Shown here in pieces: positions 42,621 through 51,584 of a stretch of DNA of 64,000 nucleotides. The DNA comes from Bacillota bacterium. GTDB lineage: Bacteria; Bacillota; UBA4882; UBA8346. The stretch is taken from assembly GCA_023401925.1 (NCBI GenBank), contig JAEXDA010000037.1:62001-126000 (forward strand), in the 5' to 3' direction. The notes below the pieces were generated by a model, which was given only the letters and a program-made list of their open reading frames with translations, made no database searches and was not told the origin of the DNA. The translations under genes were made by a program, and so were the position numbers. Within the stretch, counting starts at the first letter, position 1; each line of letters begins with the position of its first letter.

Positions 42621-43367
42621 ATGGATATTATAAAAAGTATTCTTAAGTTATTTGGCATTAGGAAGTTTATGTCTATTAAATATTTTGGTTTTATTTATGG
42701 TTTTATGAAGTTTAGAAGGATTTCTAGTAAATCGGAGCGCTTTTCAATATTTTGGCAGGACCGCTATCCGTGTTTAAATGATAAAACTGAATCAACAGGT
42801 TTCGATAGCCATTATGTCTATCATACAGCCTGGGCGGCTCGTATTTTAGCCAAACTGAAACCGGAAAATCACATTGATATTTCTTCGAGCCTCTATTTCA
42901 TTTCACTAGTCTCTGCCTTTATTCCGATAAAGTTTTATGATTATAGGCCTGCAGATTTAAAACTGAGTAATCTCTTTACAGGGTCGGCTGATTTATTAGC
43001 CTTGCCCTTTGAAGATAAATCTGTAAAATCGTTATCCTGCATGCATGTAGTCGAGCATATTGGCCTAGGCAGGTATGGAGATGCTTTGGATCCCAATGGA
43101 GACTTAAAAGCGATTTCTGAGTTAAAGAGAGTTCTTTCTCAGGGTGGCTCGCTATTATTAGTTGTTCCGGTAGGCAAACCAAAGATTATGTTCAATGCTC
43201 ATCGGATTTATTCATATGCGCAAATAGTAGATTATTTTTCAAAATTTGAATTAAAAGAATTTGCCCTGATTTCAGATGAAGACTATTTTATTGAGCATGC
43301 AACAAAAGAACAGGTAGATCTTCAAAAATATGGATGTGGCTGTTTTTGGTTTATAAGGAGTCTATAA
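42621..43367 (+). CDS. DUF268/methyltransferase-fold protein
   Basis: A 248-residue protein. After a basic, hydrophobic N-terminus, the region from about 65 reads FDSHYVYHTAWAARIL, HIDISSSLYFISLVSAF, YDYRPADLKLSNL, LLALPFEDKSVKSLSCMHVVEHIGLGRYGD and GGSLLLVVPVG. This looks like an S-adenosylmethionine methyltransferase fold lacking the usual glycine-rich loop, and matches the DUF268 pattern as I know it. A role in glycan methylation is possible, but cofactor binding is uncertain. The next gene starts 1 base after the stop. Confidence 0.7.
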   Translation: MDIIKSILKLFGIRKFMSIKYFGFIYGFMKFRRISSKSERFSIFWQDRYPCLNDKTESTGFDSHYVYHTAWAARILAKLKPENHIDISSSLYFISLVSAFIPIKFYDYRPADLKLSNLFTGSADLLALPFEDKSVKSLSCMHVVEHIGLGRYGDALDPNGDLKAISELKRVLSQGGSLLLVVPVGKPKIMFNAHRIYSYAQIVDYFSKFELKEFALISDEDYFIEHATKEQVDLQKYGCGCFWFIRSL

Positions 43368-43368
43368 A

Positions 43369-44514
43369 ATGCGAATTTTTCAAGTTATCGAAAGCTCTAC
43401 CAATAGTTCTTTACCGGATAACAGAACTTGGTATAGAAATCTGTATGAACCTTTGGTTGAGATGGGACATGAAGTTATCTTATGTCCAGCCGAAATGGGA
43501 CGTCAAGCTAAGCTAACTGATAATATTGAACTTAAACATAAGTTTAGCCAAGAGATGATGGATTTGTTTTGTAATGAGCATAAGAAAAGACCTTTTGATC
43601 TGGCTTTCTTTTATTTAATGGATGGGATGTTCGAAAGATGGGCTATTGAGGGAATTCATAAAAGCAATGTAATTACTTGCAATTTTTCCTGCAATAATAT
43701 TCATCAATTTTATTTGGTGGAAAAGATTTCCGATCTCTTCGATTGGAATCTTCATTCTGAAAAGGAAGCCGCGGTTAAATTTAAGAATATTGGTGTGAAT
43801 GCGCTTTGGTGGCCGATGGCTTCCAATCCCAAATATTTTCATCCGATGAATGTTTCCCGAACAATTCCGGTGAGTTTTGTAGGAGCTAAATATGGTAGAA
43901 GGTTAGAGTCGATTTATCAGTTGCTGATTGCAGGTATTGATGTTCACACGTATGGGCCAAATTGGGAAATAGAAATACCTAGTATCAATTCGATTCAACT
44001 ATTAAGGGAAATTAAACATTTAATCTTGGAGTTTCCTAACAATCTTAAAGAAAAAGCAGTTCGTTCAGCCGAAAAAGCACAGAATGATTTACATGCCTTA
44101 GCAATCTCTCAATATCCCAATAATTTTCATGGGCCTGTTTCAGATGATCAATTGATTCAACTTTATAGTGAAAGCAAGATTTCATTGGGTTCTTTAGATG
44201 TTTTTGAAAATCATAATTTGTTGGGACGGAGATTGCGACACTTGCATTTACGGGAATTCGAGGCCCCTATGTCAGGAGCTCTTTATTGTACTGATTTTTC
44301 CGATGAATTGGCTGAAATGTTTGAACCGGATAAGGAAGTAATTATGTGCCATGATGATATTGAACGAACTGATAAAATAAGCTTTTACTTGAGGAATGAA
44401 ACATTAGCCAATAAAATTAGGGAGGCTGGTTTACGGCGATCTTTGGCAGATCATACGTACCATCAGCGATTTCATCTTTTGTTTAAGAAACTAGGATTGA
44501 AAAATAGCGGATGA
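43369..44514 (+). CDS. Glycosyltransferase, CgeB/Glyco_trans_1_2 type (2)
   Basis: A 381-residue protein. The start MRIFQVIESSTNSSLPDNRTWYRNLYEPLVEMGHEV is followed by a Rossmann-like domain, then VSFVGAKYGRRLESIYQLLIAGIDVHTYGPNW and YSESKISLGSLDVFEN. The end has HLREFEAPMSGALYCTDFSDELAEMF, the CgeB-type donor-domain motif (Arg-Glu-Phe-Glu-x-x-x-x-Gly). Related to but distinct from the gene at 41287. ATG with AAGGAG upstream. Confidence 0.78.
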   Translation: MRIFQVIESSTNSSLPDNRTWYRNLYEPLVEMGHEVILCPAEMGRQAKLTDNIELKHKFSQEMMDLFCNEHKKRPFDLAFFYLMDGMFERWAIEGIHKSNVITCNFSCNNIHQFYLVEKISDLFDWNLHSEKEAAVKFKNIGVNALWWPMASNPKYFHPMNVSRTIPVSFVGAKYGRRLESIYQLLIAGIDVHTYGPNWEIEIPSINSIQLLREIKHLILEFPNNLKEKAVRSAEKAQNDLHALAISQYPNNFHGPVSDDQLIQLYSESKISLGSLDVFENHNLLGRRLRHLHLREFEAPMSGALYCTDFSDELAEMFEPDKEVIMCHDDIERTDKISFYLRNETLANKIREAGLRRSLADHTYHQRFHLLFKKLGLKNSG

Positions 44515-44598
44515 ATTCTATGAGATAGAGTAAATATTGTTAAATAATATTATAAATGGACCATTGGTTATTAGTGTGAACAATTATAGAGGTGAAAT

Positions 44599-45627
44599 AT
44601 GAACAGTAGTTTGAAGAAAAATCCAAAAGTTACAATATTGATGCCAGTCTATAATGGTGAAAATTATTTAAGGGAAGCAATAGATAGTATTTTAAATCAA
44701 ACATTGACGGATTTCGAGTTTTTAATAATTAATGACGGTTCAACCGATTTAAGTGAGGAAATAATTCGGTCATATACAGATCCGCGTACTAGATTAGTTA
44801 ATAATGAAATTAATCTTGGACTGATAGAGACTTTAAATAAAGGAATTGAACTTTCTCGGGGAAAGTACATTGCAAGGATGGATTGTGACGATATAAGTTT
44901 ACCAGAACGCTTGGAAAAACAATTTAACTTCATGGAAAAGTATCAAGAAGTTGGTATTTGCGGTACTTGGGTGGAAACTTTTGGCGAGGTTTCAGGTGAA
45001 ATATGGGATTATCCCAGTGATTATTTTGAAATACAAGCGAGACTTTTATTTGAATCTGTTTTGGCGCATCCATCAGTAATGATTCGGACAGAATTATTGA
45101 AAAAAAATGGATTGAAATATAATCTTTCATATATACATGCTGAAGATTATGCGTTATGGCAACGTTGTAGTTTTTGTTTTCCAGTAAACAATATTCCTGA
45201 AGTATTAGTCAAGTATCGAATTACCTCTACAAGTGTAAGTAGAACAAATTCACAAGAACAAAAAAAGACTGTTGAAAAAATATATATTGAGAGCTTAAAA
45301 ATGTTAGGGCTAAATGTTAATAAAGAACAATTATTGTTACATCAACAAATTGCTGTATATAAGTTTCCAATATGTAATGACTTCCTGGTTAATGCAAATA
45401 GCTGGTTGTGTAAATTACTTGATGCTAATGAGAAGAGTAAACGTTATTCAGAATCTTCTTTTTGTCACTTACTAGGGGAAAGGTGGTTTAATATTTGTTA
45501 TCGTTCAACAAGTTTAGGGTTAAAAGTTATGTGGGCTTTTAGGCGTTCTCCGCTTAGTTCATTTGTTGAAGTTCCATTTAAAATAAAAGTAAAATTTCTT
45601 ATCAAATGCTTTTTGCAAAAGGGTTAA
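44599..45627 (+). CDS. Glycosyltransferase family 2 (1)
   Basis: A 342-residue GT-A enzyme. VTILMPVYNGENYLREAIDSILNQTLTDFEFLIINDGSTD is the donor-binding start, ARMDCDDISLPERLEKQ the DxD metal site, and HAEDYALWQRC the likely catalytic-acid region. Inverting glycosyltransferase; substrate unknown. Directly followed after one base by the GT4 gene at 45629. Confidence 0.88.
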   Translation: MNSSLKKNPKVTILMPVYNGENYLREAIDSILNQTLTDFEFLIINDGSTDLSEEIIRSYTDPRTRLVNNEINLGLIETLNKGIELSRGKYIARMDCDDISLPERLEKQFNFMEKYQEVGICGTWVETFGEVSGEIWDYPSDYFEIQARLLFESVLAHPSVMIRTELLKKNGLKYNLSYIHAEDYALWQRCSFCFPVNNIPEVLVKYRITSTSVSRTNSQEQKKTVEKIYIESLKMLGLNVNKEQLLLHQQIAVYKFPICNDFLVNANSWLCKLLDANEKSKRYSESSFCHLLGERWFNICYRSTSLGLKVMWAFRRSPLSSFVEVPFKIKVKFLIKCFLQKG

Positions 45628-45628
45628 A

Positions 45629-46867
45629 ATGCATAATAAAAAAATTGCAATTATTGCTTTTTCCTTTCCTCCATTTAGCAGTGGAGGCATAACAAGCGCT
45701 CATTACAATCTATTTCAAGGTTTCAAAAATAAGGGGGCGCAGATTAAATATTTCACCTACGGTGACCATCATCATGATGTTCGATATAATAAAAATTATA
45801 ATGAACATGACGATGTTTTGCGATATGGCACACCTCAATGGATTTTTAAGTTATTGCCCAAATTAAGTAAATTATATGAGATGTTTTTTATCAGAAAACC
45901 CTTTCAATATTCGTATCAGTTCTTCAATATTCTGGATACGATGTATGGTTCATATAAAATCAATATCGCATTAAAGCGATATAAACCCGATATTTTAATT
46001 TTGCCGGATAGTGGGAGTCCAGGATTTTTAATAAAGAAAAGAAAAGGCTGTAAGGTTATTTTAATTTCTCACCACAACCCGTCTCGTTTTTTGGGCAATC
46101 CTCTCTTCGGATTACATTCAGAAAGAGACGCCCATTGGGCGTTGAAATTTGAAAATTGGACTTTACGAAAAGTGGATCATGTTATTTGTCCTTCAAATTA
46201 TATGAAGAAGGTTTTTTTAAAAACCTATTTTTATAATGGCCTTGTATCAGTGTTACCTAATTTAGTCGATGAAAAAACCATTGATGCAATTCCGGTTTCC
46301 GATATTCGTAAGATTCTTAATTTGCCAATGGATTGCCCGGTTATTTATATTCCGTCTGGAGGAAGTATTTTTAAAGGCGCACGCTATATTTTTGAAATAA
46401 TACGTCGTATTGCTGCAGCTTATAAAAAAGAAATCGGATTTTTTATTTCTGGCTCAAACTGGGATCAAACATTAGCTTATGAATTGAAGTATTTACCTGA
46501 AAATGTTAGATTATATACTCCGGGATATTTAAATTATCATGATAACATTGGATTGATCAAATCTTGTTCATTCGGAATCTCCCCAACATTGATCGAGAGT
46601 TTTGGCATGGCTATCTTGGAAGCCAATTTTTGCGGAATACCTATGATAGCCTTTAACACCGGTGGAGTTGAGGATATTATAGTAGATGAATTAAATGGTT
46701 TTATGGTCCCGTATTTGGATATTGAATCTTTATTGAATTTTTCAATTCAATTGATTATGAATGAGAAATTATTGGTGAAATTAAAAAAGACTACCTATAA
46801 TTATGCGCAGGAAAAATTTAATACGGAAAAGATTGTTGACAAATATGTGCAAGTGGTCATGGGTTGA
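45629..46867 (+). CDS. Glycosyltransferase family 4 (1)
   Basis: A 412-residue GT-B enzyme. The N-terminal acceptor domain contains IIAFSFPPFSSGGITSAHYNLFQGF. The donor domain has PVIYIPSGGSIFKGARYIFEII and SFGISPTLIESFGMAILEANFCGIPMIAFNTGG with the typical E-x7-E motif. No membrane segment. Likely retaining, using an NDP-hexose or GDP-mannose type donor; the exact donor is not readable from sequence. It forms a coupled set with the genes on either side. Confidence 0.87.
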   Translation: MHNKKIAIIAFSFPPFSSGGITSAHYNLFQGFKNKGAQIKYFTYGDHHHDVRYNKNYNEHDDVLRYGTPQWIFKLLPKLSKLYEMFFIRKPFQYSYQFFNILDTMYGSYKINIALKRYKPDILILPDSGSPGFLIKKRKGCKVILISHHNPSRFLGNPLFGLHSERDAHWALKFENWTLRKVDHVICPSNYMKKVFLKTYFYNGLVSVLPNLVDEKTIDAIPVSDIRKILNLPMDCPVIYIPSGGSIFKGARYIFEIIRRIAAAYKKEIGFFISGSNWDQTLAYELKYLPENVRLYTPGYLNYHDNIGLIKSCSFGISPTLIESFGMAILEANFCGIPMIAFNTGGVEDIIVDELNGFMVPYLDIESLLNFSIQLIMNEKLLVKLKKTTYNYAQEKFNTEKIVDKYVQVVMG

Positions 46868-46887
46868 TATAGTAAGGAGATAGGTTT

Positions 46888-47817
46888 ATGGAAGAAAATT
46901 ATCCATTGATTTCAGTTATTATTCCGACATTTAACCGGGCTAAAACAATAAAAAATTGTCTTGATTCAATTTTATCACAAACAGTAAGCCCATTGGAAAT
47001 TATTATAGTTGATGATTGCTCAGTTGATGAAACAGTAAAAATTGTAGAAAATATGAATAATAGGTGTATTAGAGTTATTGCTTTAGAAATAAATTCGGGT
47101 GCGCAAGCAGCTCGTAACCGTGGAATAAAAGAGGCTAAAGGTGACTGGATCGCCTTTCAAGATTCTGATGATGAATGGCTCCCGGAAAAACTTGAAAAAC
47201 AAATTTCAATATTAAACAAATATCATTTCGATCCGTGGACTCTTATTTATTCAAATACTATTTGGTTTGATGTAACAAAACAAAAGAGTTTAAATATAGT
47301 TATTCCTGGAATTCAAGGAGTCGGAGCTTATAAAGAATTATTGAAAAATCCAGGCCCAATGTTTCAGGGAATGCTGGTTTCAAAACAAGCACTGCAAAAA
47401 ATTAATTTTCTTGATGAAAAAGTTCCCTCTTATCAAGAATGGGATACAGCAATCCGGCTTTCCCAATCTTGTCGTTTTGTTTATATAGAGGAGCCGCTTT
47501 TTATTTATAATCTTCATGAGGGTGAAACGATCTCGAAAGGAAAAACTAGAGATATTAAAGGATATCAATACATTCTTGATAAATTTGAACAAGATATCAA
47601 AGAAATTTGTGGGCAAGGCGTTTGGGAAAATCATATGTTCATACAGTTATCGAAATGTTTAAATTATGGATTATGGGAAGAAGCAAATATTTACTTTACA
47701 CGAATTTCCAATAAACATTTATTTAAGTACCGGATATTCAAATTATGCAAATTCTTTCATATTCGGCCGATTTTATTGCAGAAATTTAATCAGATAATGA
47801 AGAGGTGTTTCTTATGA
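46888..47817 (+). CDS. Glycosyltransferase family 2 (2)
   Basis: A 309-residue GT-A enzyme: SVIIPTFNRAKTIKNCLDSILSQTVSPLEIIIVDDCSVDET, ARNRGIKEAKGDWIAFQDSDDEW (metal site), and later YQEWDTAIRLSQ. Ribosome site AAGGAG eight bases before ATG. The stop overlaps the following cupin-like gene (ATGA). Substrate not predicted. Confidence 0.88.
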   Translation: MEENYPLISVIIPTFNRAKTIKNCLDSILSQTVSPLEIIIVDDCSVDETVKIVENMNNRCIRVIALEINSGAQAARNRGIKEAKGDWIAFQDSDDEWLPEKLEKQISILNKYHFDPWTLIYSNTIWFDVTKQKSLNIVIPGIQGVGAYKELLKNPGPMFQGMLVSKQALQKINFLDEKVPSYQEWDTAIRLSQSCRFVYIEEPLFIYNLHEGETISKGKTRDIKGYQYILDKFEQDIKEICGQGVWENHMFIQLSKCLNYGLWEEANIYFTRISNKHLFKYRIFKLCKFFHIRPILLQKFNQIMKRCFL

Positions 47818-48260
47818 TTCATGAAATTAAATATAAAAATCAACTTTTAGCTATTATTATTCCCGCTTCATTTTCTGAGCCGGGTATTCATTTTTATACA
47901 CCGAATGATTTTTCACAACAATTGGCATATATGCATCATCCTTCAGGCAAAATAATTTCGCCGCATGTTCATAATCCAGTCCCACGTGAAGTTCACTTTA
48001 CTCAGGAAGCTCTCTTTATACGAAAAGGTAAATTGCGAGTGGATTTTTATGATGAACAGCAAAATTATCTTGAAAGTTATGTTTTGACTCAAGGTGATGT
48101 AATACTTCTTGCCTCTGGTGGACATGGGTTTGAAGTTTTAGAAGAGGTTGAAATGATCGAGATTAAACAAGGACCCTACGCAGGGGAAAATGATAAAACC
48201 CGTTTTAATGGGATTTTAAAAGAGCAAATTAAAATAGATAAGGTAGGGACCAAAACTTAA
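47814..48260 (+). CDS. Cupin-like (WxcM/FdtA-type fold) protein
   Basis: About 148 residues. A beta-rich sequence with HPSGKIISPHVHNPVPREVHFTQEALFIRKGKLRVDFYDE and VLTQGDVILLASGGHGFEVLEEVEMIEIKQGPY. The conserved His cluster and glycine pattern suggest a cupin; some relatives in polysaccharide loci are sugar isomerases or epimerases. GTG 47805 is open, but GAGGTG is the ribosome site for ATG 47814. Overlaps the upstream stop. Confidence 0.72.
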   Translation: MIHEIKYKNQLLAIIIPASFSEPGIHFYTPNDFSQQLAYMHHPSGKIISPHVHNPVPREVHFTQEALFIRKGKLRVDFYDEQQNYLESYVLTQGDVILLASGGHGFEVLEEVEMIEIKQGPYAGENDKTRFNGILKEQIKIDKVGTKT

Positions 48261-48305
48261 TATCTATATGGCACGGCTAAAATTCTTTAGAAAAGAGGTA
48301 ATATA

Positions 48306-49248
48306 TTGAAAAAAACTCTCAAGAAGATATTAGTATTCTTAAAAATTGATTATGTAACGATTATTGAAAAGTATAAAAAGTTTACCTACAAAAAGCCTAA
48401 ATATCATAAGAAAATATTATTTGGACAAACAGGGAATGATTTTATTTACGATACGTTAGATTATCAACATCCATTGATGGTTTCTAGACTTGGTGGCACA
48501 GAACTTTCATGTATACACTTTTATCTTGAGAAAAGGAAAAAGGGTAAAGGTTATAACAAAGTGATTAAAGAAAATATGTTTAATCTTTCCGGCTTTTTCC
48601 CTGGAAACGAAGAAATGCTTGAGAAATTTTGCAATTTATATTTGGAATCAATAAAAAATTGATATTATGGGTGTTTGGTTCAATCAATATGAAAATGTAA
48701 TATGCCGAGAATATTGTAATAGTGCTGAACTTGTTGAGTTAGGTTGTTTAGAATCGTTCCGTTTTAACAATCCTTGGAGCAAGAAATTAGAAGGAAAAAA
48801 AGTTTTGGTTGTTCATCCGTTTGAAGATTCTATAAAAGAACAGTATTTTAATAATAGGACAAAATTATTTAATGATCCCAATGTTTTACCGGCTTTTGAA
48901 TTAAAAACGATAAAGGCTGTTCAATCTCTAGGGTCGAAAGCAAATTATAATACTTGGTTTGAAGCATACGATCATATGTGCCGACAAATTGAAGGAACCG
49001 ATTTTGATGTTGCAATAATAGGTGCAGGGGCATATGGATTACCTTTGGCTGCTTTTATTAAAAAAATGGGTAAATGTGTGATTCATATGGGAGGGGCAAC
49101 ACAGATCTTGTTTGGAATCAAAGGTACCCGTTGGGAAATTGCCTATAAAGATTCAATTGCGAAATTATTTAATGATTATTGGATAAGGCCATTAGAAATT
49201 GAGCGACCGTCAACTTATAAAGATGTTGAAAATGGGTGCTATTGGTAA
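48306..49248 (+). pseudogene. Frameshifted glycosyltransferase-like gene (GT-D-like)
   Basis: Two adjacent frames make one recognisable protein. The first (48306-48662, 118 residues) has PLMVSRLGGTELSCI and ends LYLESIKN; the second starts GVWFNQYENVI and continues to KKVLVVHPFEDSIKEQY, VAIIGAGAYGLPLAAFIKKMG and HMGGATQILFGIKG. The shift is at AAAAAA (48653-48658): removing one A joins ESIK to IDIMGVW. The Arg-x-Gly-x-x-Glu motif recalls GT-D-fold enzymes, but I do not name the family firmly. TTG start with GAGGTA. The break could be a true mutation, a switchable run or a sequencing error. Confidence 0.8.
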
Positions 49249-49318
49249 GTTGTTAAGAATTTTGGAATTGCAATTAGTGTTCAAAGTAATAAATGGAATT
49301 TAATGCTTAGGGGCTGAA

Positions 49319-50340
49319 ATGGCAAACGTTATTGTAGCTTGGCTAAAAAATGATAGTTCCCAATTTGAAAAACATGTTCCTCTAAAATTTATGAGCCAAC
49401 GTAATGAGACTTTGGGATCCAATAATAACTTTAAAATAGTTGTTTTGGAGGGTTACGATTATTTTTCGGCAGAATATCTGAGCGACTTAAGAACATTGGG
49501 CAATGAAGTAATTGACTGTTCTAAATTATATAAATCACAAAGCGATAAATTTTCAACGCTCAACCGTTTCGGTGATTATGAAAAAAAGTGTTTTTTAAGA
49601 TGGCTGGTATTGCAGAAGATTTCCCCTAATGAACCAATGGAGATATTATTTTTAATGAAATCCCGGAAAAACTGGAAAAATCCCTGGGAAAATATACTTT
49701 TGTGCTCCAGGGGTGTCCAGCATTTGTGTCAATCAATAATGCCGATTGGTTTAACGAATATTATCATAATTTGCTAGCATTTAGTAAGGATATTGATAAA
49801 TATTCTGCCGATGCATGGAACCAAAGATCTGGTTGGGAATATTCTTATGAAAAAAAATGGGCGGGTAGTCGTAATCGAAAAATTATTTCCAGTGATCAGG
49901 ATTTGATATCACATTTGATTCATATGGATAAACTGCCTCAAGAAGATCCCAACAAAATTAAATCGAATTGTAATCTTATTTTGCTTGAGAATCCTTTATA
50001 TCTTTCATCTCATTTAAGAGATATTTTCCCTCTCAAGTATAAACGGACGAATCATATTGATTATTTCAATGATAAAAAAATTGCCTTTTGGCATATGCAA
50101 TCCAATTTCATGGATTATTTGGCTTTTTACATGCAGCGTGGATTGCTGAATAAGATGTTTCGTTGTTCAAATCCTTTAGAACAAAAAAGCATTGATTATT
50201 TCCTTATTAAGTTGCTGAAAGTTGCAGGTTTAAAAAAGTTGAATCGATTAGATGTTTATAGGTATTTCTTTGCGAAAGTTGATTTTTCCACTTTGTTTCG
50301 AAACAGTGTTTTTTGGCAAAAGGATGTTTTTAAATCTTAA
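49319..50340 (+). pseudogene. Frameshifted glycosyltransferase-like gene (GT-A-like)
   Basis: Frame 1 (from 49319) gives MANVIVAWLKNDSSQFEKHV and runs to about FLRWLVLQKISPNEPM; the protein then continues in another frame with GDIIFNEIPEKLEKSLG and LQGCPAFVSINNADWF to KVAGLKKLNRLDVYRYFF. The change lies near 49634-49645 (GAACCAATGGAGATATT). A metal-site-like (D)GDIIF lies directly at the junction, so residues before it are probably lost. Family unknown. It is the second frameshifted gene in a row. Confidence 0.75.
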
Positions 50341-50437
50341 TGATTGGATATGTTTGGTAAAAAAGATTATTTATATATTTATTTTGAAAAAATGATTAAG
50401 GATATTGAAATTATTTATTATAACAGGAGGCACCATC

Positions 50438-51559
50438 ATGTATGAGGGCTTTATTTCGGTTAATACTCCATTATTAAATGGCAATGAAAAAAAATATTTG
50501 ATGGAATGCATCGATACGGGTTGGATTTCCTCCGAAGGCCCGTTTGTAAAAAAATTTGAAGAACAATTTGCGATCCGGATGGGTAGAAAATACGGTATTG
50601 CAGTAAGTAACGGATCGGTAGCACTCGATGCGGCTGTCGTAGCCCTCGGAATAGGCAAAGATGATGAAGTCATTCTTCCTTCTTTTACTATAATTTCTTG
50701 CGCTGCCGCAATTGTTCGTGCTGGAGCTATTCCAGTGTTAGTGGACAGTAATCCGGTAACCTGGAATATGGATGTAAATCAGATTGAAGCAAAGATTACT
50801 TCAAGGACCAAAGCCATTATGGTGGTGCATATTTATGGCTTGCCTGTGGATATGGATCCGGTATTAGCATTGGCTGAAAAATATGGTTTGAAAGTTATAG
50901 AAGATGCTGCGGAAATGCATGGTCAGACTTATAAAGGAAGGCCATGCGGCAGTTTCGGCGATATCAGTACTTTTAGTTTTTACCCCAATAAGCATGTAAC
51001 GACCGGAGAAGGCGGAATGATGTTGACCGATGATCCGTTGCTTGCTGAAAGATGCCGTTTTTTAAGAAACCTTTGCTTTGATAAATCGAGACGCTATATC
51101 CATGAGGAGCTGGGTTTTAATTTTCGGATGTCTAATATTCAGGCGGCATTGGGTGTTGCTCAACTGGAACGGTTGGATGAATTTATAGAACGTAAAAGAA
51201 TAATGGGAAAGCGGTATACAAAGTTATTGGCAGATGTAGCCGGTATTCAGTTACCTATGGTGAAAACAACTTATGCCGAAAATATTTATTGGGTTTACGG
51301 TATCGTTTTAAAAGATGAGGTTTCCTTTGATGCAGAGGGAATGATGTGTCGGTTAGCAGAACAACAAATCGGTACCAGACATTTTTTCTGGCCTATGCAT
51401 AAACAACCAGTATTCAATAAATTAGGATTATTTAAAGATGAATATTACCCAATTGCTGAAAAATTGGCTGGAAGAGGTTTTTATATTCCCAGTGGTTTAG
51501 CCCTAACGGAGGAAGAAATCATTCATGTTACTGAGGTTATGAAGAACATTTTGAAATGA
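50438..51559 (+). CDS. DegT/DnrJ/EryC1 sugar aminotransferase, GDP-perosamine synthase-like
   Basis: A 373-residue PLP enzyme. The start VNTPLLNGNEKKYLMECIDTGWISSEGPFVKKFEEQFA and SNGSVALDAAVVALGIGKDDEVILPSF, then IEDAAEMHGQTYKG, and the PLP lysine Lys185 in FYPNKHVTTGEGGM, are very like GDP-perosamine synthase (RfbE/Per). Its substrate would be the Gmd product. Other 4-keto sugar donors (from the dehydratase at 26681) remain possible. ATG 50438 has CAGGAGG; an earlier in-frame ATG at 50405 lacks one. Confidence 0.85.
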   Translation: MYEGFISVNTPLLNGNEKKYLMECIDTGWISSEGPFVKKFEEQFAIRMGRKYGIAVSNGSVALDAAVVALGIGKDDEVILPSFTIISCAAAIVRAGAIPVLVDSNPVTWNMDVNQIEAKITSRTKAIMVVHIYGLPVDMDPVLALAEKYGLKVIEDAAEMHGQTYKGRPCGSFGDISTFSFYPNKHVTTGEGGMMLTDDPLLAERCRFLRNLCFDKSRRYIHEELGFNFRMSNIQAALGVAQLERLDEFIERKRIMGKRYTKLLADVAGIQLPMVKTTYAENIYWVYGIVLKDEVSFDAEGMMCRLAEQQIGTRHFFWPMHKQPVFNKLGLFKDEYYPIAEKLAGRGFYIPSGLALTEEEIIHVTEVMKNILK

Positions 51560-51584
51560 TTACAATCTAAAAAGGAAATAATGA

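Noticed and set aside
48650..48665. Programmed ribosomal frameshift at the A6 run
   Set aside because: No strong downstream structure or classical slippery heptamer is evident; a plain indel or read error is simpler, though not excluded.
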